A stretch of 64,000 nt of DNA, taken from the NCBI RefSeq assembly GCF_036346295.1, contig NZ_CP107819.1, forward strand, positions 2,170,001 through 2,234,000, written 5' to 3'. Source of the stretch: Streptomyces sp. NBC_00536 (GTDB lineage Bacteria > Actinomycetota > Actinomycetes > Streptomycetales > Streptomycetaceae). This document shows, in pieces, positions 61,863 through 64,000 of the stretch. The translations under genes and the position numbers were made by a program. Within the stretch, counting starts at the first letter, position 1. Every line of letters begins with the position of its first letter. Below the pieces are notes generated by a model, which ran no database searches, was not told where the DNA came from, and worked only from the letters and a program-made list of their open reading frames with translations.

Positions 61863-62594
61863 TCAATCCCACCAGATGTATCCGGCAAGCCGCCCGGTCA
61901 CCCGGTCGCGGCGGTACGAGAAGTGGTCCCGCGACTCCAGTGTGCAGACCGGGGAACGGTGGAGATCCACCACCCCCGCCGCGGCGAGCTGCGCGTGCAC
62001 CCCGGCGACCACGTCGACGGCCGGTGTCCCCCAGCTGGTCTCGGCGAAGGCGGCCGGTACGACCGCCGCGACCTCGTCCCGCATCGCGGCGGGCACTTCG
62101 TAGCACCGCCCGCAGACGGCGGGTCCGGTACGGGCCACCATCCGCCCGGGTTCCGCGCCGAGGGAGACCATCGCCGCCACGGCGGCGGGCACCACCCCGG
62201 CGACCAGTCCGGGCCGCCCGGCGTGGGCGGCGGCCACCACCCCGGCGACGGGGTCGGCCAGCAGGACGGGGGTGCAGTCTGCGGTGAGGACCGCGAGGGC
62301 GAGCCCCCGACGGGCGGTCACCACCGCGTCCACGGCGGGAACCTCCTGGTCCGCGGCCCAGGGGCCGTCGACCACGGCGACGTCCCGCCCGTGCACCTGG
62401 TTCATCCAGACCACCCGGTCCGGGGCCAGGCCCAGGGTCCGCGCGGCCGTCGCCCGGTTGGCGCGGACGACGTCCGGGTCGTCCCCCACCGCACCGCCGA
62501 GGTTCAGCTCCTCATACGGAACGGCGCTCCCCCCGCCCCACCTGTCGGTGAAAGCGAAGTGGGCGCCGCTCACGGTGTGCTGCTCTATCGTCAC
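61863..62594 (-). CDS. pgeF: Peptidoglycan editing factor / multicopper polyphenol oxidase-like protein
   Basis: The 243-residue YlmD/YfiH-family protein starts at GTG 62594, overlapping the ftsZ stop as [44 protein letters not shown] and [12 protein letters not shown] supply the His-Cys-His metal site; the usual AHAGWRG reads [19 protein letters not shown] and [19 protein letters not shown] complete the family pattern. Relatives remove mis-incorporated serine-containing peptidoglycan precursors or act on purine nucleosides. Confidence 0.93.
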   Translation of the reverse strand: MTIEQHTVSGAHFAFTDRWGGGSAVPYEELNLGGAVGDDPDVVRANRATAARTLGLAPDRVVWMNQVHGRDVAVVDGPWAADQEVPAVDAVVTARRGLALAVLTADCTPVLLADPVAGVVAAAHAGRPGLVAGVVPAAVAAMVSLGAEPGRMVARTGPAVCGRCYEVPAAMRDEVAAVVPAAFAETSWGTPAVDVVAGVHAQLAAAGVVDLHRSPVCTLESRDHFSYRRDRVTGRLAGYIWWD

Positions 62595-63796
62595 TTCAAG
62601 AAATCCGGGACATCCAGCTCTTCGGCCGGGCTGTCCTGGTACGGCCGGGCCGTCGGGACCTGCGGGGCCGCCGGGATCGCGGCCTCGGCCGGAGCCTTCT
62701 CGACCGGGATCTGGACGTCCTCGCGCGGGGTGACCGAGCCGAGTCCGCCGAAGGCCGGACGGACCGGCTCCGCGGCGCGGACCGGCGGGGCCGGCTCCTC
62801 GCGCTTGGTGGACGCGGCACCGACGACGTTGTCCCGGCGGGCCGGGGGCTGTCCGCCGTCGAACCCGGCCGCGATGACGGTGACCCGTACCTCGTCGCCG
62901 AGCGCGTCGTCGATCACGGCGCCGAAGATGATGTTCGCCTCGGGGTGCGCGGCCTCGCTGACCAGCTGGGCCGCCTCGTTGATCTCGAAGAGACCGAGGT
63001 CGGATCCACCGGAGATGGAGAGCAGCACGCCGCGGGCTCCGTCGATGGACGCTTCCAGCAGCGGGGAGGAGATCGCCATCTCGGCGGCGGCCACGGCGCG
63101 GTCGTCGCCGCGGGCGGAGCCGATGCCCATGAGCGCCGAGCCCGCCTCGGACATCACGGACTTGACGTCCGCGAAGTCGAGGTTGATCAGACCCGGGGTG
63201 GTGATGAGATCGGTGATGCCCTGGACGCCCGACAGCAGGACCTGGTCCGCCGACTTGAAGGCGTCCAGCACGCTGACCTGGCGGTCCGAGATGGACAGCA
63301 GCCGGTCGTTGGGGATGACGATGAGGGTGTCGACCTCTTCGCGGAGTTCGGCGATGCCGTCCTCCGCCTGGTTGGCGCGCCGGCGGCCTTCGAAGGTGAA
63401 GGGCCGGGTGACCACGCCGATCGTCAGGGCGCCGAGCGAGCGCGCGATGTTGGCGACCACGGGGGCGCCACCGGTTCCGGTGCCACCGCCTTCGCCGGCG
63501 GTGACGAAGACCATGTCGGCCCCCTTGAGGACCTCCTCGATCTCCTCACGGTGGTCCTCTGCCGCCTTGCGGCCGACGGCCGGGTTGGCTCCGGCGCCGA
63601 GGCCCCGGGTGAGTTCACGACCGACGTCGAGCTTGACGTCGGCGTCGCTCATCAACAGCGCCTGGGCGTCGGTGTTGATGGCGATGAACTCGACGCCCTT
63701 GAGACCGACCTCGATCATTCGGTTGATGGCATTGACACCACCGCCGCCGACACCGATGACCTTGATGACTGCGAGGTAGTTCTGCGGTGCTGCCAC
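62591..63796 (-). CDS. ftsZ: Cell division protein FtsZ
   Basis: The 401-residue tubulin-like GTPase forms the Z-ring or sporulation ladders. [27 protein letters not shown], the tubulin signature [16 protein letters not shown] and [20 protein letters not shown] (T7 loop) are clear. A Pro/Ala-rich linker follows, with the C-terminal DVPDFLK that binds SepF and other partners. It overlaps pgeF by 4 bases. An upstream region with an inverted repeat continues to the window edge. Confidence 0.98.
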   Translation of the reverse strand: MAAPQNYLAVIKVIGVGGGGVNAINRMIEVGLKGVEFIAINTDAQALLMSDADVKLDVGRELTRGLGAGANPAVGRKAAEDHREEIEEVLKGADMVFVTAGEGGGTGTGGAPVVANIARSLGALTIGVVTRPFTFEGRRRANQAEDGIAELREEVDTLIVIPNDRLLSISDRQVSVLDAFKSADQVLLSGVQGITDLITTPGLINLDFADVKSVMSEAGSALMGIGSARGDDRAVAAAEMAISSPLLEASIDGARGVLLSISGGSDLGLFEINEAAQLVSEAAHPEANIIFGAVIDDALGDEVRVTVIAAGFDGGQPPARRDNVVGAASTKREEPAPPVRAAEPVRPAFGGLGSVTPREDVQIPVEKAPAEAAIPAAPQVPTARPYQDSPAEELDVPDFLK

Positions 63797-64000
63797 GTCG
63801 AAGGCCTCTCGCCTCGAGTTACGTGTCGCCGCCTCGCGGGCCTGCGGTGCGACGACTGATGCCGAAAGTGGGACGGTCCAACACGCCGACCCGAACCCTA
63901 ACCCTGAAGTTTAGGGTTAAGAGTGTGTCTGTTCCCTGGACTCTCCGAACAGGACACTAAGTCGACAAGTGGTGCGCGTTCAACGAACACGCCGAACCTC
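63797..64000 (-). promoter_or_regulatory. ftsZ upstream region with inverted repeats
   Basis: No coding frame is convincing in this 204-base stretch. TAACCCT (63899-63905) and AGGGTTA (63913-63919) form a perfect inverted repeat with a 7-base spacer; AACCCT is also tandemly repeated at 63894-63905. TGTCTGTTC (63926-63934) and GAACAGGACA (63948-63957) form a second imperfect pair. Streptomyces ftsZ is known to use several promoters here, including a sporulation-specific one. Confidence 0.6.

Noticed and set aside
63894..63905. AACCCTAACCCT as a telomere-like tract
   Set aside because: Only two units, and they are part of an inverted repeat in the ftsZ control region of the chromosome core.
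1..64000. Prophage, insertion sequence or integrative element
   Set aside because: No transposase, integrase, phage structural gene or att-like flanking repeat was seen; gene order matches the conserved Streptomyces core.

Overview
The window is chromosomal DNA of a Streptomyces (or very close relative). The base composition is very GC-rich with strong third-position GC bias, GTG starts are common, and 4-bp ATGA/GTGA overlaps are everywhere. Gene content and order match, from memory, the conserved Streptomyces core from lgt-trp-his through dnaE and ileS-divIVA-sepF-ftsZ. No mobile element, prophage, CRISPR array, tRNA or rRNA was seen.

Region 1 (1-7.1 kb, + strand) is a tightly coupled operon entered from its left: three ADP-ribosylglycohydrolase-fold proteins, a ribokinase-type kinase, a CaiB/BaiF CoA-transferase and a CitE/HpcH-type CoA-ester lyase. 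It looks like a catabolic or salvage pathway for a ribosylated compound whose substrate I cannot name. Region 2 (7.1-24.7 kb, mostly - strand) holds lgt, a membrane-anchored DsbA-like protein, trpA-trpB-trpM-trpC, three small membrane proteins, trpE, hisI, and the his operon hisD-hisC-hisB-small ORF-hisH-priA(hisA)-ridA-hisF. PriA is expected to serve both the his and trp pathways, since no trpF is present. Terminator-like hairpins divide the trp region into segments.

Region 3 (24.7-32.7 kb) carries an unknown beta-helix-like membrane protein, a Lon-N-like protein, YbaK, an ABC-2 exporter, a NYN-domain protein and a 57-residue hydrophilic protein. Region 4 (32.7-51.5 kb) has dnaE, a DUF2252 protein, a second DsbA-like protein, PhoD, an M43 metalloprotease, a Ser/Thr kinase, a dienelactone hydrolase-like protein, MscS, an OmpR/HAMP-kinase pair divergent from a MurG paralogue plus a sugar-nucleotide epimerase, and a Na+/H+ antiporter. 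Many promoters here place a TANNNT box 6-8 bases before the start codon, which suggests leaderless mRNAs.

Region 5 (51.4-64 kb) is the cell-envelope and division block: a GNAT protein, rluD-family, lspA, dksA-like, ileS behind a translational T-box, divIVA, yggT, sepF, yggS, pgeF and ftsZ. The ftsZ upstream region runs to the right edge.

Long non-coding stretches at operon ends (17.0-17.7, 27.7-28.2, 51.2-51.4, 58.2-58.6 kb) are filled with copies of one interspersed GC-rich repeat. The most notable specifics are an IleRS whose HXGH signature reads GXHH, the ileS T-box with mutually exclusive helices over the Shine-Dalgarno, an MFS gene without a normal start codon, a Rid-family protein lacking its usual arginine, and a duplicated 3' end of the antiporter gene.
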